Shown piece by piece: positions 18,457 through 27,758 of a stretch of 64,000 nucleotides of DNA. A program made the position numbers and the translations under genes. The stretch comes from DATCHW01 sp036508135 (lineage in GTDB: Bacteria; Bacteroidota; Ignavibacteria; Tepidaquicellales; Tepidaquicellaceae): assembly GCA_036508135.1 (NCBI GenBank), contig DATCHW010000221.1:1-64000 (forward strand), written 5' to 3'. Each line of letters opens with the position of its first letter. The first letter of the stretch is position 1. The notes beneath the pieces were generated by a model that was not told the DNA's origin, made no database searches, and saw only the letters and a program-made list of their open reading frames with translations.

Positions 18457-18759
18457 ATGATACTTTCTAATCTGAAAAAAGTTACTATCATCGCAGATGA
18501 TGCGCTTGAAACCTATCTCATAGAAGAGGTTAGATTGGCAGGGGCAAAAGGTTTTACCCTTGAAGAAGCAAGAGGAGATGGTTTGCACGGTCCGAAAATA
18601 TTGGCGGAGGAAGGAAGAAACATAAAAATAGAAACCGTTGTAAGTAATAAAACCGCAGAAAAAATACTCGAAGTACTTGCAGAAAAATATTTATCCCGCT
18701 TCAGCATAATTACATATCTTTCCGATGTCTATGTCCTGAGAGGGGACAGGTTTATTTAG
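18457..18759 (+). CDS. P-II-like signalling protein (SbtB/CPII type)
   Basis: A 100-aa protein with the ferredoxin-like P-II fold: KKVTIIADDALETYLIEEV at the N terminus, a T-loop region around GDGLHGPK, and the C-terminal YVLRGDRF typical of SbtB/CPII proteins. Such proteins form trimers, bind adenyl nucleotides and usually control an adjacent bicarbonate or other transporter. No transporter is next to it here, so its partner is unknown. Faces the convergent lipoprotein gene 17 nt away. Confidence 0.78.
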   Translation: MILSNLKKVTIIADDALETYLIEEVRLAGAKGFTLEEARGDGLHGPKILAEEGRNIKIETVVSNKTAEKILEVLAEKYLSRFSIITYLSDVYVLRGDRFI

Positions 18760-18776
18760 CTGGTGTATAATATTTT

Positions 18777-20096
18777 TTACAATTTGATATCCCACAAAAT
18801 TTTTCCATTTTCTGCGTCTATGCATACGGCTCTCAGCATTAAAATTATGACGAGTTTATTGTCATAAAATAATACACGCTTCTTACTGAAATCAGGGCTT
18901 CCTTTCGAGAATACATATTCAAATCCCGGCTTGCTCATCACTTTGCTTGGCTCAGCGAATATGTCCGGTACATAAGTATCCCATTTTTGTTCAATACCGT
19001 CATCTTTTATCTTAATTCTGGAAATTACAATCTTTGATGTATCGGATGCATTACTTTGATGGATTATAAATATACTTTTATCCGGAGTTATTATCGAATT
19101 ATATCTGTCATTCGTATAATTCTCTGACTCTTTATCAAATCTTTCAAGATCTCTTTTTACATAGTCAATATAGTTCTTAAGAGAACTTTTTTTCCATGGT
19201 TTTTTTTCAGTATTATCATCAAACTCTTCAAGCCTTTTTGTCAAAGAATCAAGTTCGTATTGTCTTTTTTCTCTTTTTTCCATGATAGGCGAATTGAAAT
19301 CCGGATTGGCATCTGCAACATTGAGCAGATTTGATGAAAAAAGAAAATTTCCGTCAAGGAAAGATGGTTCTTCCAATTCCTTGGATTGTATTCTCAAGTG
19401 ATTTCTTGGAGAGCCGGAGAGAGAGATATGACTTTCCTTATCAAAATTCATCGAAGTGCTTGTTGTTGATTCTTCATAGTTGAAGTTCTTAATTGATTTC
19501 GTAGTTTTTTCTGCTATGAGAGTTTTTGGATTAAGATAATATATGTAACCGCTGTTATCTGAAATCATCGGAATTTTTTTCTGAATATCATAACCATAAT
19601 ATTTCCTCAGTTCATACCATTTCGTAGTCGGTAAATTATTTCTTAAATCAGGATTCACTTTAAGTATATCCTCCTGTGATATCTTTATTTCAAGTGTCTT
19701 TGGGTCTCTTGCGTGCAACCCGGTTTTCTTATCCATGCTCATATACCACAATAATCCTTCAGTTGGACCTATAAAATAATGATAGTTACCGTCCGGATCT
19801 TCCAGATTTACTCTATTAATAACATTTCCGGTTTTCAGGTCATAAGAAGTTAATCTATATTCCTTGTATCCTGAGGTCTGCCGGAAACCGCCTTTATCGG
19901 ATTTCGAAGTTGCCTGAAATATCTCTTCTTTTGTCACAAGATAATTTTCATTATTTACTTTCATTATTATCGCTTCCTCAACATTATCTGCAGTATCTTT
20001 CATCACATCTTTCTTGAAGAAAAAACACCCGGAAAGATAAAGGGAAGATAAAATCAATAATATTAAAACTGATTTAACTTTTAACATGATTCGCAA
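18777..20096 (-). CDS. Lipoprotein of unknown function
   Basis: A 439-aa protein with a lipoprotein signal peptide (lipobox LSGC near residue 24). It shows blade-like segments (YRLTSYDLKTGNVINR near the start, CIDAENGKILWDIKL at the very end) reminiscent of PQQ-type beta-propellers, with a charged helical insertion (REKRQYELDSLTKRLEEF) in the middle. No catalytic motif is visible. An internal ATG nine bases in is an alternative start. Confidence 0.65.
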   Translation of the reverse strand: MRIMLKVKSVLILLILSSLYLSGCFFFKKDVMKDTADNVEEAIIMKVNNENYLVTKEEIFQATSKSDKGGFRQTSGYKEYRLTSYDLKTGNVINRVNLEDPDGNYHYFIGPTEGLLWYMSMDKKTGLHARDPKTLEIKISQEDILKVNPDLRNNLPTTKWYELRKYYGYDIQKKIPMISDNSGYIYYLNPKTLIAEKTTKSIKNFNYEESTTSTSMNFDKESHISLSGSPRNHLRIQSKELEEPSFLDGNFLFSSNLLNVADANPDFNSPIMEKREKRQYELDSLTKRLEEFDDNTEKKPWKKSSLKNYIDYVKRDLERFDKESENYTNDRYNSIITPDKSIFIIHQSNASDTSKIVISRIKIKDDGIEQKWDTYVPDIFAEPSKVMSKPGFEYVFSKGSPDFSKKRVLFYDNKLVIILMLRAVCIDAENGKILWDIKL

Positions 20097-20232
20097 ATTT
20101 AGGTTATCAAAAACATAAATATTACACTACAAAAAGTCAAAGTAAATATTCTTAACATTAATTGCATAAAGATATGATAAATCACTAAACAATTTCAATT
20201 TATTTACGTATTATTAAGAAAAAAGAGAGATT

Positions 20233-21342
20233 ATGAATTCCGGTAATGCAAATAATTCATCAGAAGATCCGGGTTTAAGAAAGACCATCAAAAAAGATTT
20301 AAAGGAAGGCGATTTTTACCGGACGCTGAGCAGAGATATTAAGGAAATCAGAGAGTTTTACATTTCTCAGGATAAGAAAAAACGCCTTTCCGAAATGAAA
20401 TCAATTAAACGTGGTTTCTTTCTGGTCTGGTGGATTCTTAAAAGTATGATTCTTAAACTCACACCGGTAAGGCGGATTCTTCTGCTAATTGGAATAATAT
20501 TATCTTTTGGCGTTGTTACAGTTTCAAATCCCGATAGTGATACAAATTCAAGATTTGAATTAAATGTTATCGGCGGCGGTCTGATACTTTTGGTTCTTAT
20601 GCTTGAACTGAAAGATAAACTCCTCGCCCGGGACGAACTCGAAGCGGGCAGGAAAGTTCAAAGTGCATTACAGCCTGAAGAGAGCCCGGTATTTGAGGGT
20701 TGGTCTCTTTGCTTATTGACACGACCCGCAAATGAAGTGTGCGGAGACCTCGTGGACTTTATTAAAATTGATAAAGACCGTGCCTTTTTAGTTATGGCAG
20801 ATGTTGCAGGAAAAGGGCTTAATGCGGCACTGCTTACTGCAAAATTGCAGTCAACCGTGAGAGCTTACATAGAAGAGAGCGAACCCATCGAACTTGTTTC
20901 TAAAGTTAATAATATTTTTTTCAGGGACAGCCTCAGGAATATTTTTGCATCGCTCATTTGCATTGAGATTTCTCATAACTCTGATGAGATAAGATTTGTA
21001 AATGCCGGGCACCTGCCGCCGGTAATATTGAATGATGAAGGCTTGAAAGAAATGCCGAAAGGTGAAACTGCTTTAGGGCTTGTAAAAGATATGAAATATA
21101 CTCTGCATCAGCAATCTCTGAAAAGCGGAGATATTTTGATTGCATATTCTGATGGTGTGACAGAAGCAAGAAACGATGCAGGAAGTTTCTTCGGCTCAGA
21201 AAAATTTTTGAATTTATTACCTTCTTTGAAGCATCTATCCCCAAAAGAAATTGGGGATGCTATCATAGCTGATATAAATAAATTTTCCGGCGATACCCGC
21301 CCCAATGACGACATATCGTTGATTATTATAAAGAGAACATAG
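20233..21342 (+). CDS. PP2C-type SpoIIE/RsbU serine phosphatase
   Basis: A 369-aa membrane protein: cytoplasmic N terminus, two transmembrane helices (about 80-125), then a PPM/SpoIIE domain (about 140-369). The metal-binding aspartates lie in NEVCGDLVDF, VADVAGKG, YSDGVTEA and NDDISL. Such phosphatases dephosphorylate anti-anti-sigma factors in partner-switching systems, but no STAS or anti-sigma kinase gene is adjacent. The stop codon runs directly into the minisatellite. Confidence 0.9.
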   Translation: MNSGNANNSSEDPGLRKTIKKDLKEGDFYRTLSRDIKEIREFYISQDKKKRLSEMKSIKRGFFLVWWILKSMILKLTPVRRILLLIGIILSFGVVTVSNPDSDTNSRFELNVIGGGLILLVLMLELKDKLLARDELEAGRKVQSALQPEESPVFEGWSLCLLTRPANEVCGDLVDFIKIDKDRAFLVMADVAGKGLNAALLTAKLQSTVRAYIEESEPIELVSKVNNIFFRDSLRNIFASLICIEISHNSDEIRFVNAGHLPPVILNDEGLKEMPKGETALGLVKDMKYTLHQQSLKSGDILIAYSDGVTEARNDAGSFFGSEKFLNLLPSLKHLSPKEIGDAIIADINKFSGDTRPNDDISLIIIKRT

Positions 21343-21900
21343 AAGTTAAGAAGTTACAGAAGTTAAAGAAGTTAAAGAAGTTAAGAAGTTAAAGAAGTTA
21401 AGAAGTTAAAGAAGTTAAGAAGTTAAAGAAGTTAAGAAGTTACAGAAGTTAAAGAAGTTAAAGAAGTTAAAGAAGTTAAGAAGTTACAGAAGTTACAGAA
21501 GTTAAGAAGTTAAAGAAGTTAAAGATTAGGACTTAACCGCAGAGAACGCAAAGATTTCGCGAAGGACGCAAAGAAGTTAAGAAGTTAAAGAAGTTAAAGA
21601 AGTTAAAGAAGTTAAAGAAGTTAAAGAAGTTAAAGAAGAGGACTTTACCGCAGAAGGCGCAAAGATTTCGCGAAGGACGCAAAGAAGTTAAGAAGTTACA
21701 GAAGTTAAGAAGTTAAAGAAGTTAAGAAGTTACAGAAGTTAAAGAAGTTAAAGAAGTTAAGAAGTTACAGAAGTTAAAGAAGTTAAAGAAGTTAAAGAAG
21801 TTAAAGAAGTTACAGAAGTTAAAGAAGTTAAAGAAGTTAAAGAAGAGGACTTTACCGCAGAAGGCGCAAAGTTTATCGCAAAGTCCACGAAGGAAAAACA
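21343..21900 (+). repeat. GAAGTTAA minisatellite with interspersed CGCAAAG blocks
   Basis: Three blocks (about 21342-21525, 21562-21637, 21679-21843) are built of 8- or 9-bp units GAAGTTAA, GAAGTTAAA and GAAGTTACA. They are separated by longer near-identical segments: ACCGCAGAGAACGCAAAG then ATTTCGCGAAGGACGCAAAG (about 21535-21571, 21649-21685, with a shortened third at 21854-21895). No gene is present. The same mixture reappears at 22990-23090, on the other side of the TPR gene. Confidence 0.95.
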
Positions 21901-21905
21901 AAATT

Positions 21906-22028
21906 CTTGTTGGTGACGCTGCGCTTAAACACCAACAAGGGCGAAAAATGTCATTCTGAGCGTAGCGAAGAATCTCAAAACCAGTTTGGAAATGAGATCC
22001 TTCGGTCACTTCGTTCCTCAGGATGACA
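21906..22028. repeat. Perfect hairpin plus TGTCATTCTGAG dispersed inverted repeat
   Basis: CTTGTTGGTG (21906-21915) pairs perfectly with CACCAACAAG (21930-21939). It is followed by an element from TGTCATTCTGAGCG (21949) to CTCAGGATGACA (22028), whose ends are imperfect inverted repeats around AGCGAAGAATCT and AGATCCTTCG. This end sequence is recognisable as a widespread intergenic repeat of many bacterial genomes. Confidence 0.8.
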
Positions 22029-22149
22029 GTAATCGGACAGGCTTGAAACTCACGAAGCTCATAGAAAAATTTCCTATGTTTTTTTAATTAAACTGTTTAA
22101 TTTTCCAATAAGATATTTAAAATAAAAATTTACTATTTAAACCTAAGGG

Positions 22150-22986
22150 ATGAAAACTTTAATACTTCTGTCAATTATCTTAGTTATTGTTTTAAAAGCA
22201 CATTCTCAGGTAACCGGTATCGCCTCATATGATAATGCATATAAATATTATAATACGGGGGATTTTCAGAAAGCTATCTCTTATTATACTGAATATATTG
22301 CTTCGTATCCGGGTGATTCTAAAGCATATAATGAAAGGGGATTATGCTATGAAAATCTTGGTCAGTTTGATATAGCAGAGGAGAATTATTCAAATGCAAT
22401 CAGTATTTCACAAAATAACTGGGAATATTATAATAACAGAGGTTATGCGCTTCTGAAAATGGGAAATACGGAAAGAGCCTTGAGTGACTTCAATCGGTCA
22501 ATATTATTAAGTTCTCTGAAAAGCAACGGCTATGCGGGTAGAATGGAAACATATATCGCACTTGGAAATTATGACCTTGCCCTGAAAGACGTCAATTCTG
22601 CTATGAATTCCGATATCAATAACCCTTTTTATTTAATCAATCGGGCAATCATTTATTTATATCTTGAAGACACAATACGACTATTTCAGAGTATCGATAC
22701 AATATTAACAATTAGTCCCTACAATTTCTTTTCGAAAATTAAACCCGAATATAAATTATTCAGCATTCGAAAGTTTTTTGATATGATAGAAAAATTAAGC
22801 GGTTTATTGACTGAGAATCCCGAAAACGCAGTTTTGTATTTCAGAAGAGGTTTTAATTTCTATATGATTCAAAAATTCGAACCGGCAAAAAATGATTTTG
22901 AAACATGCCTCAAATTACTGCCGGAGTCAGAAATTACTTTAATAAATTTTGCAAAAAGATTTATTGAAAATTGCAGTAAATACTAA
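22150..22986 (+). CDS. Exported TPR-repeat protein
   Basis: A 278-aa protein with signal peptide (MKTLILLSIILVIVLKAHSQ). At least four tetratricopeptide repeats are visible between residues 25 and 160 (YNERGLCYENLGQFDIAEEN; YNNRGYALLKMGNTERALSD), with another near 230-260. TPRs mediate protein-protein contacts; partner unknown. The gene is an island between two blocks of the minisatellite. A TAAGGG site sits unusually close to the ATG. Confidence 0.82.
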   Translation: MKTLILLSIILVIVLKAHSQVTGIASYDNAYKYYNTGDFQKAISYYTEYIASYPGDSKAYNERGLCYENLGQFDIAEENYSNAISISQNNWEYYNNRGYALLKMGNTERALSDFNRSILLSSLKSNGYAGRMETYIALGNYDLALKDVNSAMNSDINNPFYLINRAIIYLYLEDTIRLFQSIDTILTISPYNFFSKIKPEYKLFSIRKFFDMIEKLSGLLTENPENAVLYFRRGFNFYMIQKFEPAKNDFETCLKLLPESEITLINFAKRFIENCSKY

Positions 22987-22989
22987 ATT

Positions 22990-23090
22990 AGCACTTAACT
23001 GCAAAGAAGTTAAAGAAGTTAAAGAAGTTAAAGATTAGGACATAACCGCAGAGGACGCAAAGATTTTCCACCTAGTCGGGCAGGCGCAAA
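22990..23090 (+). repeat. Second minisatellite block after the TPR gene
   Basis: Contains GAAGTTAAA units (about 23005-23033), then GATTAGGACATAACCGCAG and GGACGCAAAG as in the 21.5-kb array. A short segment CCACCTAGTCGGGCAGG interrupts the pattern. Confidence 0.85.
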
Positions 23091-23163
23091 GGTAAGCAGA
23101 GGATTTTCACAAAGTGCCACTGAGAAAAAAATTACTAATTACTAATTATTAATTATTAATTGT

Positions 23164-25470
23164 TCACTTGCTCATTGAATATGGTTTCGAATCTTTATCT
23201 GTTGCCCAGTATTTATTCGGCTCTGAACCCATTTCAAATATTAATTCACCTCCATTCATAATATCTCCATGACGTATAAATGCTTTATTCCATTTTTTTC
23301 CGTTTAAAGTAACTGACTGAATATAATAATTAGTTAGTGATAAATTATTTGCCTTAATGGTAAATATTTTATCTTCACCGACATTGATAACCGCTTTATT
23401 AAGTTTCGGTGTTCCGATTATATATTCTAGGCTTCCGGGGCAGACAGGATAAAATCCAAGCGAACTGAAAATATACCAGGCACTCATCTGTCCGCAATCC
23501 TCATTTCCGCAAATACCTTCGGGAGTATTATTAAAAAGATTGTTCATAATCAGATGAATTTTTTCCTGAGTCTTCCAGGGCGCTCCGGCATAATTGTAAA
23601 GATAAGCGATATGCTGGCTCGGCTCGTTTCCGTGCGCATACTGACCTATTAATCCCGCAATATCTTCAACACTTTTATATTTTTCATCATCTGTTTTGAT
23701 AATAAAAAGAGAATCAAGTTTACTGATAAAATTCTCATCGCCTCCGTGCAGGTCAATCAATCCCTGAACATCCTGAGGTACATACCATGAATATTGCCAG
23801 GCATTGCCTTCCGTGTAGTCGCCTCCATATTTTGCAAACAACGGATCAAATGGTTCGTTCCAGCTTCCATCGGAGTTCTTTGCCCTCATAAATTTTGTTA
23901 CCGGATCCCAAACATTTTTCCAGTTAGAAGCACGCTTGATATACTCATCATATAAATCATCATTCCCTATTGATTTAAACATCATTGCTATGCTCCAATC
24001 GTCATAAGCATATTCAAGTGTTTTAGAGGCACCTTCTTTTTCGATATCCTGTGCAACGTAACCATATTTCAAGTATTCTGGAATCCCGCCATAGCTTTTA
24101 TTGTTAGCTGTTTTTATAACTGGTCCTAAAATATCTATACTCTTTATATTTACCAATAAACCTTTCAGATATGCATCCGCTATGACTGATACCGCATGAT
24201 ATCCTATCATGCACCAGGTCTCGTTTCCGTGGAAGCTCCAGACAGGAAGCATCTTAAACGGGCTCTGGTATTGATGGTGCAGCATTGATAGTACAATATC
24301 CCGGACGCGCTCTTGTTGTGTAATTGTGAACAAGGGATGAAGTGCACGGTATGTATCCCACAGTGAAAATATTGTATAGTTTGTAAAATTTTCATCCTGA
24401 TAAATATTTCCGTCTATTCCTCTGTATTTGTGGTCATAGTCCATATAGATAACAGGGGAGAGAAGTGAATGATATACGGATGTATAAAAAATTTGCTTTT
24501 CTTTTTCAGGTGCTTCGATCAAATACTTGTTTAATTCTTTTTGCCACAGTTCATTTGCTTCTATCCTTACTTTACCAAAATCCCAGGACGGACACTCTAA
24601 AAGATTATTCAGTGCCCCTTCTGTACTTGTTGCTGAAATTGATATTTTTAATTTCAGTTCATTATTTGTTAAAGTAGAAAAATTAAAATATGCTTTAAGT
24701 TTTCTCCCGAATTTATAAGGATAATTTACTACCCATTTTTCCCTGTTGCCAAATCCTTTATAAGTGAAATCCTCATCATCAACTAATCCATAACTTACAA
24801 CCGGTTCTGAAAACTTCATAATGAAAAATACTTTCCTGTCAGCAGCCCAGCCCTTTGTTTGCCTGTAACCGGAAATTGTATAATCATCTATAACGCGGAC
24901 TTCAGACCAAATCACTTTACCGTCATAATTATAGATTGAGGATGTGAGATCAAGGATTAAGCGTCCATTATCTGCAGAAGGAAATGTAAATTTGTAAAAG
25001 GCAACTCTTTCCGTTGCTGTCATTTCAGCTTTAATATTATATTTTTTCAGCATCACTCCGTAATATCCCGGCTCTGCCCATTCTTCATTTTTTGAAATCA
25101 AAGAACGGTATCCTTCATCAGGGTTTTCTCTTGTTCCTGCATCAAGATTCAATGCACCTGTCGTTGGCATTATCAAAATATCTCCCATATCAGAATGCCC
25201 TGTGCCGCTGAAATGAGTCTGACTGAAACCGATGATAGAGCTATCCCCATACTGATAACCTGCACACCACGGAAATGCATTCTTGTTAAAATCCGGAAGG
25301 TGAGTATCAGGACTCGGCTGAACCATACCGAAAGGAACCGTTGCACCGGGATAGCAATGCCCCTCTCCGCCCGTTCCTATAAACGGATTGACATATTTAG
25401 TCAGGTCTTCCTGAGCCGATAGAGAATATGTAAATACAATTGCGAATATTATGGTAAGAATAATTTTCAT
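23164..25470 (-). CDS. GH92 family alpha-mannosidase
   Basis: A 768-aa exported glycoside hydrolase with signal peptide (ending SLSAQ). Family 92 signatures run through the sequence: YVNPFIGTGGEGHCYPGA at the N terminus, SQTHFSGTGHSDMGD, YTIFSLWDTYRALHPL, GNEPSQHIAYLYN, and GNEDCGQMSAWYIFSSLGFY near the C terminus with the catalytic-centre acidic residues. GH92 enzymes are calcium-dependent exo-acting alpha-mannosidases that trim mannan or N-glycans. No SusC/D genes are adjacent. Confidence 0.95.
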   Translation of the reverse strand: MKIILTIIFAIVFTYSLSAQEDLTKYVNPFIGTGGEGHCYPGATVPFGMVQPSPDTHLPDFNKNAFPWCAGYQYGDSSIIGFSQTHFSGTGHSDMGDILIMPTTGALNLDAGTRENPDEGYRSLISKNEEWAEPGYYGVMLKKYNIKAEMTATERVAFYKFTFPSADNGRLILDLTSSIYNYDGKVIWSEVRVIDDYTISGYRQTKGWAADRKVFFIMKFSEPVVSYGLVDDEDFTYKGFGNREKWVVNYPYKFGRKLKAYFNFSTLTNNELKLKISISATSTEGALNNLLECPSWDFGKVRIEANELWQKELNKYLIEAPEKEKQIFYTSVYHSLLSPVIYMDYDHKYRGIDGNIYQDENFTNYTIFSLWDTYRALHPLFTITQQERVRDIVLSMLHHQYQSPFKMLPVWSFHGNETWCMIGYHAVSVIADAYLKGLLVNIKSIDILGPVIKTANNKSYGGIPEYLKYGYVAQDIEKEGASKTLEYAYDDWSIAMMFKSIGNDDLYDEYIKRASNWKNVWDPVTKFMRAKNSDGSWNEPFDPLFAKYGGDYTEGNAWQYSWYVPQDVQGLIDLHGGDENFISKLDSLFIIKTDDEKYKSVEDIAGLIGQYAHGNEPSQHIAYLYNYAGAPWKTQEKIHLIMNNLFNNTPEGICGNEDCGQMSAWYIFSSLGFYPVCPGSLEYIIGTPKLNKAVINVGEDKIFTIKANNLSLTNYYIQSVTLNGKKWNKAFIRHGDIMNGGELIFEMGSEPNKYWATDKDSKPYSMSK

Positions 25471-25570
25471 ATCAAATGAATTAAATAATTAGTTCAAAAT
25501 TAATCATTTAAAGATTATAATTCTTTATAATAAATTTTATTCAAAAGTCCATCCCTCATTGCGTGTTCAA

Positions 25571-25885
25571 TTTTGGCTAAAGCCACATTTGTGTTTGTTT
25601 TTACCCCGTCGTAAACGACGGGGTAACTAAAAAACGTTTACATTTTTATTCAAATATTGATGAATTCAGTTTAGGCTAAATCCTGTTTCATTTTGAAATC
25701 ATACCCCACCGTAAACGGTGGGGGAAATAAAAATTACCCTATCGTTTACAAGGTGGTAACTGAAAAACTCTTATTTTTTTCTTTAATTACCCCGTCGTTA
25801 ACGAGACTTTTTGTCAATTCTTTAATTACCCCGTCGTTTACGACGGGGACAGATAAAACGACCCATTTTTGGGCTTCAGCCCAAA
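25571..25885. repeat. Array of CCCCGTCGT-type palindromes
   Basis: Palindromes lie at 25601-25626 (core CCCCGTCGT/ACGACGGGG), 25704-25723 (CCCCACCGT/ACGGTGGGG), 25734-25758 (degenerate), 25787-25805 (half unit) and 25829-25848 (intact). Smaller hairpins TGGCTAAAGCCA (25574-25585) and TTGGGCTTCAGCCCAA (25869-25884) flank them. The second palindrome differs from the first at two stem positions and both are compensated. The rest of the 600-base gap between GH92 and MarR genes shows no gene. Confidence 0.85.
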
Positions 25886-26073
25886 CTATTATAAGTATAT
25901 TTCATGTTTTATCACACTATCTCAATAAAAGGGAAAGAAATTTTGATGATATTTTTATTTAAATACGTTTTAAAAGTTGACTAATTTTTACCTTCCAAGA
26001 AAAATATTACCATTGAATATTTATTCTAATTTGAAGAAGTTGCTATTACCAATGATTAACTATAACAACTAAA

Positions 26074-26493
26074 ATGATGGAAAAAATTATTGAAATCATC
26101 TTCGAATTAAAATCCAGCTGCAATGAAAAGGAACTTCTTATCAGAAATAAACTTAAACTTTCCCCGGCGGAATTCAGAGGTGTCCTGGTACTAACCCCCG
26201 GAACCATAAATCCCTGTAAAAAACTTTGCAGTAAAATGGGTTTATCTGCTTCCCGTGGAAGCAGAGTGGTGGAAAAATTGATGAAAAATGGTTATCTGAA
26301 GGAGGTTAAAAATAATATTGACAGAAGAGTTATGAATATTACACTTACTGTAAAAGGCATCAAAACACACGGGAAAATAACCTCTATGCTCAATGATTGC
26401 GAAAAGGAAATATCAAAAAAAATCTCACGTTCGGAGAGAAGTTCCCTGGTGAATTCATTATCAAAAATAAAAGATGTGCTCGCATATAAATAA
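26074..26493 (+). CDS. MarR-family transcriptional regulator
   Basis: A 139-aa winged-helix regulator. The recognition region is CKKLCSKMGLSASRGSRVVEKL and the wing NIDRRVMNITLTVKG matches the conserved D-R of MarR wings. It heads the sulfur operon, 33 nt before the SQR-like gene, and probably controls it and possibly the convergent tetrathionate operon. It resembles the second MarR gene at the far end of the island in layout. A second ATG follows the first directly. Confidence 0.85.
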   Translation: MMEKIIEIIFELKSSCNEKELLIRNKLKLSPAEFRGVLVLTPGTINPCKKLCSKMGLSASRGSRVVEKLMKNGYLKEVKNNIDRRVMNITLTVKGIKTHGKITSMLNDCEKEISKKISRSERSSLVNSLSKIKDVLAYK

Positions 26494-26526
26494 AAAGTTT
26501 TATTAAATTAATTTTAACCGATATTT

Positions 26527-27756
26527 ATGAAAAAAATTGTAATTCTCGGCGCCGGTACTGCAGGAACAATGATGTTAAATAAACTATATAATTCATTGGA
26601 TATGAATGAATGGCATATTACGATAGTTGATCAGTTCGAATCCCACTATTACCAGCCGGGTTTTTTATTTATTCCATTTGGAGTTTATACAAGAAAAGAT
26701 GTAGTGAAACCAAAAAGGGATTTTTTCCCATCCGGAACCGATATTATAATGTCTGAAATAGATAAAATAGAACCTGATAAAAATCGTGTCCTTTTGAAAA
26801 ATAATGTAGTTCTTACTTATGACTATCTGATAATTGCTACTGGATCAAAAATAAAGCCCGAAGAAACCGACGGAATGAAGGACGCACTCTGGTACCAAAG
26901 CATATTTGATTTCTATACTATAGATGGTGCTTGCGCTCTCGCTGCATTCTTCAAGCAATGGAAAGGCGGAAAACTTGTAATCAGTATAACGGAAATGCCT
27001 ATAAAATGCCCCGTTGCACCGCTTGAGTTCGCTTTTCTGGCAGACTGGTATTTCACAGAAAAAGGAATCAGGGATAAAGTGGATATTCATTTCGTGACTC
27101 CCTTGCCCGGTGCCTTCACTAAACCGAGAGCATCAGGAATCCTTGGCGATTTTCTCTCGAAGAAAAATATTAAACTTTCAACAGAATTCAGTATTGGCAG
27201 GGTTGATAATGAAACAAAAGAAATCATTTCCTGGGATGAGAGGAAAATTCCGTTTGATGTACTTGTAACCATTCCTACTAATATGGGTGATGAATCTATT
27301 GCCCGTAGCGGAATGGGGGATGAATTTAATTTTGTTCCCACGGATAAAGAAACTCTCCGTTCAAAAAAATTCGAGAATATTTTTGTAATTGGAGATGCTA
27401 CAGATTTGCCGAGTTCTAAAGCCGGTTCTGTTGCACACTTCCAATCGGATATTTTACTTGAAAATTTCCTGGCTGCGGTTGAAAACCGTGAAATGACAGC
27501 TAAGTTCGATGGTCACGCCAATTGCTTTATCGAGTCCGGTTTCGGAAAAGGTATTTTGATTGATTTTAATTATGACACAGAGCCGCTCCCCGGGAGATTC
27601 CCATTACCGGGTATAGGTCCTTTCTCCTTACTGGAAGAAACTAAAATGAACCATTACGGTAAATTGATGTTCAGGTGGACTTATTGGAACTTCCTGCTGA
27701 AAGGACTCGAATTACCAATTGAATCTAATATGTCAATGGCAGGAAAGAGGTTATAA
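26527..27756 (+). CDS. Sulfide:quinone oxidoreductase-like FAD protein
   Basis: A 409-aa two-dinucleotide-fold flavoprotein. GAGTAGTMM is the FAD motif, YDYLIIATGS and NIFVIGDATDLPSSKAGS are the usual SQR/NDH-2 family signatures. Cysteines at about 161 (KCPVAPLE) and 333 (HANCF) are placed like the redox pair of SQR; a third sits at 136. It should oxidise sulfide or a persulfide and reduce a carrier. The following DUF1641, DsrC and DsrE genes make a sulfur role likely. Only 2 nt separate it from DUF1641. Confidence 0.85.
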   Translation: MKKIVILGAGTAGTMMLNKLYNSLDMNEWHITIVDQFESHYYQPGFLFIPFGVYTRKDVVKPKRDFFPSGTDIIMSEIDKIEPDKNRVLLKNNVVLTYDYLIIATGSKIKPEETDGMKDALWYQSIFDFYTIDGACALAAFFKQWKGGKLVISITEMPIKCPVAPLEFAFLADWYFTEKGIRDKVDIHFVTPLPGAFTKPRASGILGDFLSKKNIKLSTEFSIGRVDNETKEIISWDERKIPFDVLVTIPTNMGDESIARSGMGDEFNFVPTDKETLRSKKFENIFVIGDATDLPSSKAGSVAHFQSDILLENFLAAVENREMTAKFDGHANCFIESGFGKGILIDFNYDTEPLPGRFPLPGIGPFSLLEETKMNHYGKLMFRWTYWNFLLKGLELPIESNMSMAGKRL

Positions 27757-27758
27757 AT

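Noticed and set aside
21722..22009. Open frame on the minus strand through the minisatellite
   Set aside because: The product is an Asn-Phe-Phe repeat created by the 9-bp unit; no start context or homology.
26625..26655. tRNA-like T-arm (AGTTCGAATCCC)
   Set aside because: It lies in frame inside the SQR-like gene and no acceptor or anticodon arm can be drawn around it.
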